Below, piece after piece: positions 1 to 11,235 of a DNA stretch of 64,000 nt. The notes beneath the pieces are model-generated. The model ran no database searches, was not told where the DNA came from, and worked only from the letters and a program-made list of their open reading frames with translations. Both the position numbers and the translations under genes were made by a program. Position 1 is the stretch's first letter, and every line of letters begins with the position of its first letter. The DNA comes from Microplitis mediator (lineage: Eukaryota > Arthropoda > Insecta > Hymenoptera > Braconidae), in assembly GCF_029852145.1 (NCBI RefSeq), contig NC_079979.1, positions 2,218,501 through 2,282,500 on the forward strand, read 5' to 3'.

Positions 1-328
1 AAATAAAAATTAACAAAAAAATTTCAAGTTTTTTTTGTTTCAATAAACTACCAAAATCCATATCTCGTAAACTAACGATCAGAAGTTGACAATACAAAAA
101 TAAAAATTGTAGCTAAAGACCTTATCTTTTAAATGGGCCCAATCTTGTCTTATAATCTCAATTCGTTCACAAGCTATAAAATTTCAAATTTTCAAAAAAA
201 TTTCCAATTCAACTTCTGATTCATAGTATGACGTTTCAATACGACCCAATTTACCCAGCATCCATCCATACATTACTCTGCAAAAGTAAATACTTGAAGT
301 AAATAATTTAGTAAACTAATTAGCAGGT
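1..328. other. AT-rich non-coding sequence
   Basis: Low-complexity AT-rich sequence. I see no gene, splice signal or clear repeat boundary. Short phrases such as 'cgtaaactaacgatcagaag' resemble the dispersed repeat that ends in TCGAGATATCGA elsewhere in the window, so this may be an eroded copy. Confidence 0.4.
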
Positions 329-545
329 TTGCCGACAAAGGATCCTTGGGCTCTTGGCCGTTTCGCGTCTCTGTCCCTCATTCCGCGGTCGCACTCTCAC
401 TCGCGCTTTCGCTTTTTCTTCGGGTCCTCTCACTCTCTATTATATAGAATCCCATCTCATCCGATTCAATTCAATCCAATCCTTAGTGTCTCCACGAGTT
501 TGTTTTTGTCCCAACAGCCGATTTGTCGTCTCAGTCACTTTTATT
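329..545 (+). promoter_or_regulatory. CT-rich, GC-richer island; possible promoter/5' leader
   Basis: This island is clearly richer in C and CpG than its surroundings, with runs of CTCTCACTCTCT and CACTCTCACTCGCG that resemble GAGA-factor sites on the opposite strand. It has TATATAG at 441-447 and initiator-like TCAGT at 531-535. The 91-codon frame across it (329-604) is proline/serine/phenylalanine-rich, runs into a T-rich tract and looks accidental. A promoter or 5' leader reading rightward is possible, but no following coding exon could be identified. Confidence 0.25.
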
Positions 546-1089
546 TTAAATTTATTATTTTTTTATTTTATTTTTCGAAAAATAACTTTTTATTTTATCA
601 ATAAAAATAACGACGCCCGTGTCAAGGCTAATCACCGCGAATCGATTATTGTCCGAAGATCGATTCTCCAGAGCTAAATTCTTTACATCAGCAATCTTGT
701 TTGACAAGTTTATTGATACATCCAAGTTAAATTATTATATCAATTATTTTTTTATTTCTCGAGTTTTTACTCCAAACTATACTCAGAACTTTCTTACTTT
801 TTGCTCAGGTATTTTTAATGATTATTTCTTCTTAGAACTAAGGAATTGAAGTGAGAATTAAGAAATTTTATTTCGATCTTATCACCATTTTTATTGACAA
901 CCGTCTGATTTTTGACATTTCAAAGATTTTTTTTTTTTAAATTCCTAGCTCGTAAACTAATTAAGAAAAAATTCGATCTTGGATTTTTTTTAACGCTCAG
1001 GCTTTGACTTACGATTTTCATATCACAGACTTTTGATAGATAGTTTTCGAAATTTGGGAATTTTACATTTTCGATTTTTAGGAAATTCC
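546..1089. other. AT-rich non-coding sequence
   Basis: T-rich and A-rich tracts (about 545-605 and 930-940) alternate with eroded copies of the dispersed TCGAGATATCGA repeat. I see no supported gene. The reading frames at 354-849 are short and AT-driven. Confidence 0.4.
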
Positions 1090-1660
1090 GATTTTATGGA
1101 ATTTTTGTTTAGTGATTTTTGAAAATTCATAGCTTGGAAAGTTATCAAAATTAAGAGATGTTCAAGGTCTCATTTTGAAGATTAGACTCTTGGCTACAAT
1201 TTTTGTTTTTGTGTGATCGACTTCCGATTAATAGTTTTCGAGATATCGACTTATATAGATAGAGAAATTTTTTGGAAAAATTTTAACTCCAAATTTTTTA
1301 GTTTCAAACTTTACAAATTTATAACTTTGGAGGTTATAAAAATGAAAAAATGGGGTTAGGCCCATTTTTAAGATTAGACATTTAGCTACAACTTTCATTA
1401 TTACGCCATTGATATCCGACCATTAGTTTCCGAGATATCGTCTTTTAATAATTTTGAAATGAAAAAAATTTGAATTTTTCATTCATTCTTAATTTTTGAA
1501 GTTTAAAAATTCATAACCGCCAAACTATTGCGAATTAAGAGATGTTTAAGGTCTCATTCGAGAGATCGAACCTGTAGCTACAAACTTCATTTTTACATCA
1601 TCGACTTCCGACCATTAGTTTTCGAGATATCGGTTATTTGATCATCTGTATTTTAAATCT
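1090..1660 (+). repeat. Dispersed repeat 'GCTACAA...TCGAGATATCGA', three tandem copies
   Basis: Three copies of a roughly 180-bp unit. Each has, in order: 'aaaattcataac', a loose 'attaagagatgttcaaggtctcatttt' block, 'agacTnttGGCTACAA', an AT-rich run, 'gatcgactTCCGAtcaTTAG' and finally TTTTCGAGATATCG (ends near 1250, 1440 and 1632). The same unit recurs in both orientations at many places: 4.4, 6.8, 18.5, 29.2, 32.7, 33.7-35.4, 36.1-36.5, 41.0-41.3, 44.9-45.2, 50.6 and 51.5 kb. It has no coding capacity and no visible TIR or poly(A). Confidence 0.8.
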
Positions 1661-1710
1661 CTAATTATTAAATCAGTGTTATCTAATTACGAATAATTGG
1701 CGCTTTATAT

Positions 1711-1714
<4 letters not shown>

Positions 1715-1762
<48 letters not shown>
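1715..1762. repeat. (TA)n microsatellite
   Basis: About 24 uninterrupted TA dinucleotides, preceded by 'ttatatattg'. This is expected to be length-polymorphic and able to extrude as a cruciform. Confidence 0.95.
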
Positions 1763-1765
<3 letters not shown>

Positions 1766-2130
1766 ACATGAAAAATGACATAAAGTGTTCACCCTAGGGG
1801 TGAGTTGAACCATATGATAGCTTTGGTATCAGTGGCAGTGGCTAGGGGGCGGGAAATTCTCCTTTCGAATGTTCAAACAAATGAGAAGTTTGTTCGGTGC
1901 ACAATAGATACGAAAACCGAATGATATGTCTAACTAAATACGTTAACAGTATATGTACCTACATATCAAAGGGAGCCATGAATCTCTATGATGGTTTCTA
2001 TTTGGCCCGTGTCTCAGTCCCCGTAACTCGCGTGTTTGCTATTGCGGTTTCTCTACGTGTGCCTGTGGCTTCTCTTTCTCTTATATATGTATATATAATA
2101 TGTACATATATATATTGAGTGAATTACTAA
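1763..2130. other. Single-copy GC-richer island, no clear gene
   Basis: This non-repetitive segment has CpG-containing stretches (for example cccgtgtctcagtccccg near 2007). A 73-codon frame begins at 1897, but its composition is weak on both strands and there is no convincing splice context. It may be remnant ancestral intergenic or intronic sequence. Confidence 0.3.
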
Positions 2131-2239
2131 CTTATTAATTAAATAACAATTGATTGGTATTTTGCTCAGAAAATTAAAATTTCTGAATTTTCAGGACCCA
2201 TTAATTAGAAGTTTACAAAATGATTTGAATAAAAAAATA

Positions 2240-3440
2240 GTGTTTTGGATAGGAAATTTTATAAGCTACAAAAATGGTATCTTTGAGTTTTTTGATAGGA
2301 GTGATAGAAAAGGAGATAATTCAGATTATTGATGAGGAGAGTTTCAAAAAAATTCAAGAATGTTTCAGAAGTGTGATTTGAAAAATATAATGGCTGTATT
2401 TGAGATAATTATGAAAATTTTTGGATAAAGTAGGAGTGTTTTGGATAGGAAATTTTATAAGCTACAAAAATGGTATCCTTGAGTTTCTCGATAAGAGTGA
2501 TAGGAAAGGAAATAATTGAGATTATTGATAAGGAGAATTTAAAAAAAATTAAAGAATGTTTCAGAAGTGTGATTTGAAAAATTTAATGGGCGTATTTGAG
2601 ACAATTATGAAAATTTTCAAATAAAATAGGAGTTCTTTGGATAGGAAATTTTATAAGCTACAAAAAAAGTATTTTTGAGTTTCTCGATAAGAGTGATAGA
2701 AAAGAAGATAATTGAGATTATTGATAAAAAGAATTTTAAAAATATTCAGGAATGTTTCAGAAGTGTGATTTGAAAAATTTAATAGGCGTATTTGAGACAA
2801 TTATGGAAATTTTTAGATAATGTAGTAGTGTTTTGAATAGGAAATTTTGTAAGCTTCAAAAAAGGTATCTTTAAGTTTTTCGATAGAAGTGATAGAAAAG
2901 AAGATAATTGAGATTATTGATAAGAAGAATTTTAAAAATATTTAGGAATGTTTCAGATGTGTGATTTGAAAAGTTTGATGGGCGTATTTGAGACAATTAT
3001 AGACATTTTTTAATAAAAAAGGAGTATTTCGGATAGGAAATTTTATAAGCTACAAAAATAGTATCTTTGAATTTTTTTATAGGAGTGATAGGAAAGGAGA
3101 TATATAGGGTTTGTTGTAGAGAAGAATGTCGGAAAAATTTAAGATAAATTTTGAGAATTCTAACCGAGTGTAATTTTGGAAATTTTACAGCTTTTTGAAT
3201 CAATAAGGAGGGTTTTGGATAGGAAATTTTCCGAGTTACATAAAAGTATCAGTGAGCATTCTTGATTATTTTGATAGTTTATGAGATATTTGAAATTATA
3301 GATAGATAGTTTAGAAAATTCGGAAAAACCCTTTTTGAAAAAGTTTAAAGAGGTGCAGCCTGGGAAATTTACGAGTAAAATGGACTTTTAGGGAGTGTTT
3401 TGGATAAGAAATTTTCCAGGCTTCATTGGGCTTTTCAATA
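2240..3440 (+). repeat. Tandem array, ~195-bp unit, core GGATAGGAAATTTTATAAGC
   Basis: Five to six degenerate head-to-tail copies. The box GGATAGGAAATTTTA recurs near 2247, 2443, 2639, 2836, 3031 and 3213, so the period is about 195 bp. It is followed each time by 'agctacaaaaa', 'gtatctttgagttttt', 'gataggagtgatag' and 'gaatgtttcagaagtgtgattt'. A more eroded copy continues to about 3440. Reading frames inside (2150-2332; 2997-3203 minus) are by-products of the repeat. The same core in the opposite orientation forms the arrays at 12.3-13.9 and 26.5-28.2 kb. Confidence 0.85.
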
Positions 3441-4375
3441 GGAGTGATAATTAGGAAAATATTTTGAATTTTTCATACGATCCAACTTTGGGTAAAATTT
3501 TGAAAAATTTCCGAGTGTTAGAAAAAAATGAAGTCGAAAATTTTCCGGCCTGCAGAATAATTTCCATAAATTTTCATCTTATTTCCAATAGTTTCCAAGT
3601 TATCGGCCTTGGAAGCCTCAAAAAAAAAATTTCCCCTATAATCCATGAGGTGAAGGTTTAAAAAATTAAAAAACAATCAGGGTAAAAAATAACAGTAATA
3701 AATCAGATGATAAATAACCAAGTGAAAGGGTTTCATCTGAGAAAAATATCTGGGCCGCATTCCCATCCCCATTGAAGGGGAGAGACTCAATTTACGATTC
3801 ATTTCCTTCCCGCGGTTGCCTATCGCCATTTTGCGAATCTGAATAATTTATTTTAATAACGAATTTCCCGCTCAAGTTATATCCCCGTACCCTTTTTCTT
3901 ACTAGTGTACTAGTGTAATAGTGTAGTGTAGACTCAGTAAAGAGTAGAGTAGAGTAGAGAGTACTGAAGAGAAAGTCGAGTGTAATATGATGGGCTGCCT
4001 CGGACGTTTGACGTAAAAACCCTCGACTCTATTGTCGGATACATTTTTAATCGTTCGCTGAAGAAAAACTTTTTTGTTACTTTTTACCTTTTACGTTTTT
4101 TATATTTTTTATTAATCCAGAGAAGAGATTCTAGCACTGCCTTAGGCACCCGCGGTTCGATCTCGAGCCTTTTGTTCGCGAAATCAATTATAGAACTCAG
4201 ATTTCCACAACCAGGCGCAGACTTTTCCTGTAATTTCTCTGATTAATTTTATTTCTGTCACTGAAGTCATGTGTTTTCATTTTTCGGGGGTAAATGAGAG
4301 AAGAGAAGGGGTGGGAAGGCTGCATTAGCGTTGGGGTGGTTTGGGCAGAGTAAAAAATTTAGCGGGAAATTTGAA
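3441..4375. other. Largely single-copy segment
   Basis: GC-richer single-copy sequence at about 3740-4330, with a stuttering GTAGTGTA/GAGTA simple tract at 3903-3965. A B-box-like CGCGGTTCGATCTCG lies at about 4151-4165 without a matching A box. On the minus strand a roughly 50-codon ATG frame opens near 3838, but with no family resemblance. I do not call a gene. Confidence 0.35.
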
Positions 4376-4379
4376 AAAA

Positions 4380-5020
4380 TTGAATGAGGACTTTTGTTTT
4401 TTAAACTTAGAAAATTTATCACTTAGAAAGTTATCGAAATTAAGAAATGGGGGTGGGCTCATTTTGAAGCTTGGGCTTTGAGCTATGATTTTTATTTTTG
4501 GTTGATTGAGTTTCGATCATTAGTTTTCGAGATATCGATCTATATAGGGGTAGATTTTAAGTTAATTCCGGTTGAAATTCCTCATGGATGAAAGTTAAAA
4601 AATTTATCTTTTGAGATAATTGAGGAGGTTCGATACCAATTTTCAAAATAATACCAAAATTCTGTAATTTTATTAATCGAAGGAGTTGTAAAAAAAAAGA
4701 TCACTGTTAAAATTTCAAAAAGATTCACTACGACGTTTTCGAGAAACAAATTTTCAAAATTCGTTTTTATACACGGGCATAAATGGGAGTCATTTTTTAA
4801 AGTACTATAGTATTTGCTACAACAATACCATCGCTATAAATTATTTTGTATCAAATAATTAAACATTTCTTAACACATGAATATTTTTTCTAAGTTTAAT
4901 CATGGGTTTGTTATTAAATTATGGCTTAATGAAATAAGAGACAAATTTTAGGTAATGGAGTCATATGTGTCGTGAAGCTAAGGAATAACTAATAATCATT
5001 GGTGTCGGACCTGAGCTCTA
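4380..5020. repeat. One TCGAGATATCGA repeat copy, then AT-rich sequence
   Basis: 4380-4560 is a single copy of the dispersed unit (gaaatggGggtgggctcatttt..., then TTAGTTTTCGAGATATCGA near 4520-4535). From 4560 to 5020 the sequence is AT-rich with no supported feature. Confidence 0.6.
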
Positions 5021-5324
5021 CCCGACTAGAATTTTTAACCTGATTTGCCTGAAGTACCATAAGGACCTTGTCAGGTTAATATAAGATTTTCCTTATTTGG
5101 GCAAACATGACTAGTTCCTTATCAGGACCTCATAAGGAAATCCTTATTCAAAAAAAAGTTATCTAATCCCTTTAAATATTTAATCTACGGGCTAAAAATT
5201 AAACAAAGTACAAAAGAATATTATATAAAAATCACGTCAATCATTGCAGCACAGATTTTTTACTTCTTCATCAGTTATTCTTTGACATCATAATGAATAT
5301 TATATTTACACTTACAAGATCACA

Positions 5325-5398
5325 TATGTATGTTAGCGCAGTGGATAGCATCAAGGACTTTGAATCAGACGGACGCAGGTTCGAGCCCAACAGTCATC
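5325..5398 (+). tRNA. tRNA-derived (Gln-like) Pol III promoter segment, degenerate
   Basis: A-box-like TTAGCGCAGTGG (5333-5344) and B-box GGTTCGAGCCC (5378-5388) are separated by an anticodon-arm-like GGACTTTGAATC, which would give TTG (Gln). The T-stem and acceptor stem do not pair well. This reads as a tRNA-derived relic or SINE head inside the surrounding element, not a functional tRNA gene. Confidence 0.5.
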
Positions 5399-5469
5399 GG
5401 GATTTTTTCGTCAATAAAAAACATGTTTACTTACTCCAATTAATTAAAATAATTACTAATAAGGCAACC

Positions 5470-6440
5470 CTGATAAAGATTTAATAAAAATACCCTGGTA
5501 AGGTCCCGATAAAGTACCTCTGATAAGGATTCGATGAGGATATCTTGGTAAGGACCTGATACGGTGATTCTGATAAGGATATCCTGGTAAGGACCTGATA
5601 CAGTACCTCTGATAAGGATTTGATGAAAATATCCTGGTAAGGACCTGATAAGGTAATCTTGGTAAGGATTCGATGCGGATATCCTGGTAAGGGCCTGACA
5701 AAGTACCTTTGATAAAGATTCGATGAGGATATCCTGGTGAGGACCTGATAAGGTAATCCTGATAAGGATTCGATGAGGATATTCTGGTAAGGACCTGATA
5801 CGGTGATTCTGATAAGGATATCCTGGTAAGGGTCTGATACAGTACCTCTGATACGGATTTGATGAGAATATCCTGGTAAGGACCTGATAAGGTAATCTTG
5901 GTAAGGATTCGATGCGGATATCCTGGTAAGGGCCTGACAAAGTAATTTTGATAAGGATATCATGAGGATATCCTAGTAAGGACCTGATAAGGCAAATCTA
6001 ATAACAATATGATGTCGATATCCTGGTAAGGAATTGATAAAGTACCTCTGATAAGGATTTGATGAGAATATCCTGGTAAGGACCTGACAAGGTAATCCTG
6101 ATAAGGATTCGATGAGGATATCCTGGTAAGGACCTGATACGGTAATTCTGATATGGATATCTCGGTAAGGATCTGATACAGTACCTCTGATAAGGATTTG
6201 ATGAGAATATCCTGGTAAAGACTTGATAAAGTAACTTTGATAAGGATTTCATGAGGATATCCTAGTAAGGACCTGATAAGGCAATCCTGATAACGATATG
6301 ATGTCGATATCCTGGTAAGGAATCGATAAAGTACCTCTGATAAGGATTTGATGAGAATATCCTGGTTAGGACCTGATAAGGTAATCCTGATAAGGATTCG
6401 ATGAGGATATCCTGGCAAGGACCTGATAAGGACCTCACGG
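5470..6440. repeat. 50-bp minisatellite with GATATCCTGGTAAGGACCTG core
   Basis: About twenty copies of a unit near 50 bp (ggatatcctggtaaggacct, then gataaggtaatcc, then tgataaggattcgatga). Variant units (gatacggtgattc; gatacagtacctc) are interspersed in a higher-order pattern. Reading frames on the minus strand (5440-6460) exist only because the unit lacks stops in several frames. Their products are repeats of 'SLPGYPH' and 'GPYQDI', with no sign of selection as protein. Confidence 0.9.
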
Positions 6441-6558
6441 GTCGTAAACGTTACATCCATATCAGTTTCTCGTCAGGATACCCTGATCTGGACCTTATTT
6501 GAAATAAGGTTAATCTGATAAGGACCTCGTCAGGTCCTTATGAAAAATTGTAGTCGGG

Positions 6559-7565
6559 CTGTTGCCGTACTTCCACGTTTTTTTTTAAATCACTTATTTT
6601 ATTGAAAAAAAACCCATTATATTAAAAAAAAAATTTTTTTTTATGATTCAATGCAATTATAATGAAAATATATTGTATTAATTCCTGAAAGTAAGTCAAT
6701 TCATAACATATTCTATTCATTAAATTTTTGTGTGTAGGAGTTGTAATCTTGAAAAAATACAATAGAAAATTCACGAGATCTTTTAGGGAGATAATTGGTA
6801 TCAAACTTCCTTAAGATTGAAGGTCATAATTGGATTTGATGTGAAGATTTGACTTTTGGCTACAATTTTCATCTGTACATGATTGAATTCCAACCAATAG
6901 ATTTCGAGATATCGAATTTTGAATGCCAGTGTCCTGAACCAAGAAATTCAAATTTTCAATTTCTGAATCTCAAAAATTTATAAATTTGCAATTGAAAAAA
7001 AATAATAATTTTTCTCGGGCTCATTTTGAAACCTATACTTCCAGCTTAAATTAAGAATCCCAGTAATATAATTTAAATCTCAAAATTACGAGAAATTATA
7101 AATTCAAAAATTTAGTTTACGCAAGGATGCAATTTATTGTCAGACAATAGGACAACAGGACACTAAACCACGTGCCCAAGGACCAGAACGGGTTACATTT
7201 ATTTGCTGATCTACTTGATCTATTACTGTCTCAGTGCTCTTTTGAGAACTAAAGGTAAATTAGAGTTGGATTTCTCTGGAAACTCAAGTAAATTTGTTAC
7301 TGCGGACACTAAAAACGATGTGTTTATTGCTTGCCTAAATGTTTCCTGCGTATCTCGAAAAGTTACTTCAAAAAATTAGTGGCTCTCAGCAACTTTTGAT
7401 CAGAAATTTACCAGGCTACAATTTCGTATTCATAAATTTTTTCGATATTTCTGATAGCTTTCGATATATTCGCTCTCAAAGTCAAGAAACAGTGAAAATG
7501 TTCCAAACTTCACGTTTCCTATTCTTATGATTTTTAATTTACTGTAACTGGGAAATTAATTGAAG
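6559..7565. other. AT-rich sequence with an eroded dispersed repeat
   Basis: A copy of the dispersed repeat lies at about 6800-6960 (gGctacaattttcatctgtac, then atttCGAGATATCGA). It is useful as an empty-site comparator for the element at 29,325. The rest (6560-6800, 6960-7565) is AT-rich, with short accidental frames at 6622-6804 and 7339-7530. Confidence 0.5.
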
Positions 7566-7569
7566 AAAA

Positions 7570-8935
7570 TTGATTACTCGGGTGTGGTTTGGTGAGGAAA
7601 TTTTCTAAGCTACAAGTTTGCACTCATGAACTTTTCCAAAATTTTCGATCGTTTTGAATATAAATACGATTTTAAATTTCATAGTTTTTCCAGACTTACG
7701 AAATTATTAAAGATACTGTAATTAAAGAAATTATCAATCAAATTTGATCAAAAGTATGAGTTTTGGTTAGGAAATTTCCCGGGCTACAAGTATTAATCAG
7801 TAACATTTTCCGATATTTTCAATAATTTCTGAGAAAATTCCACTTGTTATGTATCAGTCATTTTTTCGCAGTTTCTCAGATAACTTTACGTCTTTTCCAA
7901 AATTCAATTTGCTCTATCTCAGAAAGTTATTGATCAATTATTACTTTTGACGAGAGTTTTGGTTAGGAAATTTCCCGGGCTACAAGTATTAATCAGTAAC
8001 ATTTTCCGATATTTTCAATAATTTCTGAGAAAATTCCACTTGTTATGTATCAGTCATTTTTTCGCAGTTTCTTAGATAACTTTACATTTTTTCCAAAATT
8101 CAATCTGCTCTATCTCAGAAAGTTATTGATCAATTATCACTTTTAACGAGAGTTTTGGTTAGGAAATTTCCCGGGCTAAAAATTACAATGAATAGCATTT
8201 TTCATTATTTTCAATATTTTCCCAGAAAATTCCAATAATTTGTATCAATAATTTTTCCACAGCTTAAAAAATCTGCTCTATCACAAGAAGTAATTGATCG
8301 ATCATCACTTTTGATGAAAGTTTTGAATAGGAAATTTTCCAGGCTACAAGTTTGCACTCATGAACTTTTCCAAAATTTTCGATCGTTTTGAATATAAATA
8401 CGATTTCAAATTTCGTAGTTTTTCCAGACTTACGAAATTATTAAAGGTACTGTAATTAGAGAAATTATCAATCAAATTTGATCAAAAGTATGAGTTTTGG
8501 TTAGGAAATTTCCCGGGCTACAAGTATTAATCAGTAACATTTTCCGATATTTTCAATAATTTCTGAGAAAATTCCACTTGTTATGTATCAGTCATTATTT
8601 TGCGGTTTCTTAGAGAACTTTATATTTTTTCGAAAATTCAATCTGCTCTATCTCAGAAAGTTATTGATCAATTATCACTTTTGACGAGAGTTTTGGTTAG
8701 GAAATTTCCCGGGCTAAAAATTACAATGAATAGCATTTTTCATTATTTTCAATATTTTCCCAGAAAATTCCAATAATTTGTATCAATAATTTTTCCATAG
8801 CTTAAAAAATCTGCTCTATCACAAGAAGTAATTGATCGATCATCACTTTTAATGAAAGCTTTGGATAGGAAAATTTCCAGACTACAAACAATCCCGAGTG
8901 ATATTTTTCGATATCGTCAATAGTTTTTTGAATAA
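7570..8935 (+). repeat. ~190-bp tandem array with ~730-bp higher-order repeat
   Basis: The box GGTTAGGAAATTTCCCGGGC followed by TACAAG recurs about every 160-195 bp (near 7762, 7955, 8153, 8495, 8693). The 7.6-kb unit with 'acaagtttgcactcatgaac' is repeated near 8343, about 732 bp away, and the units after it follow in the same order. That indicates duplication of a multi-unit block. The core is the same GGAAATTT-GCTACAA theme as the array at 2.2 kb, with a different spacer. Not coding. Confidence 0.85.
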
Positions 8936-9944
8936 TCACGATAATGTAAACTACAAACATAAAATCACAAAAAAAAAATAATTTCGAAAAATCTTTCATA
9001 TTAAAAAAATAAATATATACATGTATATATAAATTACCACATAATAAATAAAACCAAAAAAATGTCACCACCTGCGAAGATTGAAAGTCTATTAAATAAA
9101 AATAAATAAATAATTATTTAAAATTTCCGAAAACTCTCGATTTCTTTCGCCTTTTTATGGCTCTTTTGTGTAACAACTAGACATGGAGATAAATTATTGA
9201 GGTTGTCGTGTGCTCTTGACAAATATCTGCCCACCAAGCTAAAATTTTTAGCTCTGACACTCTGGATACATGAGTCCGGACTCGTGTATCTTAAAACAGC
9301 CTTTTAAATAATTTTTTTTTTTTATTTATTTATTTATTTTTTCTTTCTTCTATTTTTGTAAACTCGAAAATCAAGATTATGACAAAAGGCGTCAGGTATA
9401 AATTTGTAATTTAAGAGAATTTCGTTCAAGTTTGGATTTTTTTTATAAATTTATTTATGCCGGATGCTAAGAAAAGGTCCAAATGTAAATCATTTTGATA
9501 TGCGGGTTTGAGATTTTAAACTTCCCGCTAATCAGTTAATCTCGTTGGTGTCTTGTATTTAACGCAAATGCAGTTACTATTAATTTTTAGAAGTTTTTGG
9601 GTTTCTAGAACTGCATTAAATGCACTTACACTGATAACAATAATAGTGACTTTGATCAATTTTCTCATTGAATTAAGAAATTTAAGAAAAATGAGAAATT
9701 TTTTTTGACTATTCGCTTTATGTTTTAAATATCTTAGAAAATATTCAAACTTTGGTGTTTGTGTTCATTTGAAAAGGCATCAAATTACTACATTTTTTAT
9801 TTGAAAACTTTTTCGATAACTTCACTCATTTTTGAGTTATGACCAATTGTATCAAAAAAAGTTTTTTTTTTGGTTTTGGCGATTTTTTTTTAGAGATTTT
9901 CTTATTCAACTAGTAATCAAAGTTCACAAATTTAACTGGTGATA
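8936..9944. other. AT-rich sequence; 9.15-9.31 kb slightly GC-richer
   Basis: Poly(A)- and AT-rich DNA. At about 9140-9308 there is a stop-free plus-strand stretch lacking an ATG and without strong splice sites. I consider it too weak to call. A run of T and the palindromic 'tttatttatttatttatttt' follow at 9310-9345. Confidence 0.35.
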
Positions 9945-11235
9945 AAATTTCACTGATTCAACCAGTGAAATTTAATCCCCGATTCAGTAAATGATAAAAT
10001 CTCATGGATTCGATCAATAATAAAATTTCACTGATTCTAGTGAAATATTATAATCGATTCAATCAGTTATGAAATTGTACTGACTCAACCAGTGAAATTT
10101 CACTGATTTATTCAGTAATAAAATTTTATTGATTTACTAACTTGTGATAATATTTCACTGATTCAATCAGTGATAAAATTTCAGCAATCCAACCGGTGAT
10201 AAAATTTCACGAACTCAACCACTGACATTTTATCACTGATAAAATCATTGATAAAATTATTGATAAAATCAGTGATCAAATCGTACTGACTCAACCAGTA
10301 AAATTTCACTGATTTATTCGGTACTAAAATTTTATTGATTTACTAACTTGTGATAATATTTCACTGATATAATAAGTGATAAAATTTGACTAATTGAACC
10401 CGTGATAGAATTTCACTGATTCGACCAGTGAAATGTTATCACTGATAAAATCAGCGATAAAACTTTACTGATTTAAGATGCAACAATATTTCACTGATTC
10501 AACCAGTGAAATTTTATCCCCGATTCAATCAGTTCTTAAATTGTATTGATTCAACCAGTGAAATTTTACTGATTTATTCAGTAATAAAATTTTATTGATT
10601 TACTAACTTGTGATAATATTTCACTGATTCAATCAGTGATAAAATTTCAGAAATTAAACCGGTGATAAAATTTCACGAACTCGACCACTAACATTTTATC
10701 ACTGATAAAATCATTGATAAAATGTTACTGATACAATCAGTAATCAAATTGTACTGACTCAACCAGTAAAATTTCACTGATTTATTCGGTATTAAAATTT
10801 TATTGATTGACTAACTTGTGATAATATTTCACTGATATAATAAGTGATAAAATTTGACTAATTGAACCCGTGATAGAATTTCACTGATTCGACCAGTGAA
10901 ATGTTATCACTGATAAAATCAGCGATAAAACTTTACTGATTTAAGATGCAACAATATTTCACTGATTCAACCAGTGAAATTTTATCCCCGATTCAATCAG
11001 TTCTTAAATTGTATTGATTCAACCAGTGAAATTTCACTGATTTATTCAATCGTAAAATTTTATTGATTTACTAACCTGTGGTAATATTTCATTGATTTTA
11101 TCAGTGATAGAATCCGCGATAATATTTCACTGATTAAACCAGTAAAATTTTATCCCCGATTCAATCAGTTAAAAAATTATACTGACTCAATCAGTGAAAT
11201 TTTATCACTGATGTAATCATAGCTAAAATTTAACT
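9945..11235. repeat. Palindromic satellite (CACTGATTCAACCAGTGAAA) with ~473-bp higher-order unit
   Basis: Dozens of short direct and inverted copies of CAGTGAAATTTTATCACTG and CACTGATTCAACCAGTG. A larger block is duplicated: 'tttaagatgcaacaatattt' occurs near 10,471 and again near 10,944, and 'tttattcggta' near 10,311 and 10,783, giving a spacing of about 473 bp. Each repeat is itself palindromic, so single strands could form many hairpins. A related array lies at 46.5-47.2 kb. Confidence 0.85.

Larger units (their letters stand above)
5021..6558. mobile_element. Inverted-repeat element with internal minisatellite and tRNA-like segment
   Basis: Terminal inverted repeats: CCCGACTAGAATTTTT at 5021-5036 and its complement with one mismatch at 6543-6558. 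Inverted similarity continues inward through an ataaggacct...gtcagg block. The interior holds a tRNA-like segment (5325-5398) and a 50-bp-unit array (about 5470-6440) whose unit contains the same ATAAGGACCT motif found next to the TIRs. It has no protein-coding capacity, so it is non-autonomous. The target duplication is not clear. Superfamily unassigned. Confidence 0.7.

Noticed and set aside
5325..5398. Functional tRNA-Gln gene
   Set aside because: A and B boxes are good, but the acceptor and T stems do not pair, and it sits inside a repeat element.
5440..6460. Several overlapping minus-strand ORFs of 81-166 codons
   Set aside because: They are frames through a 50-bp minisatellite, open in more than one frame at once, encoding only repeats of the unit.
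9945..11235. CRISPR-like pattern of short palindromic repeats
   Set aside because: No constant repeat-spacer length, no unique spacers, eukaryotic context and higher-order satellite structure.
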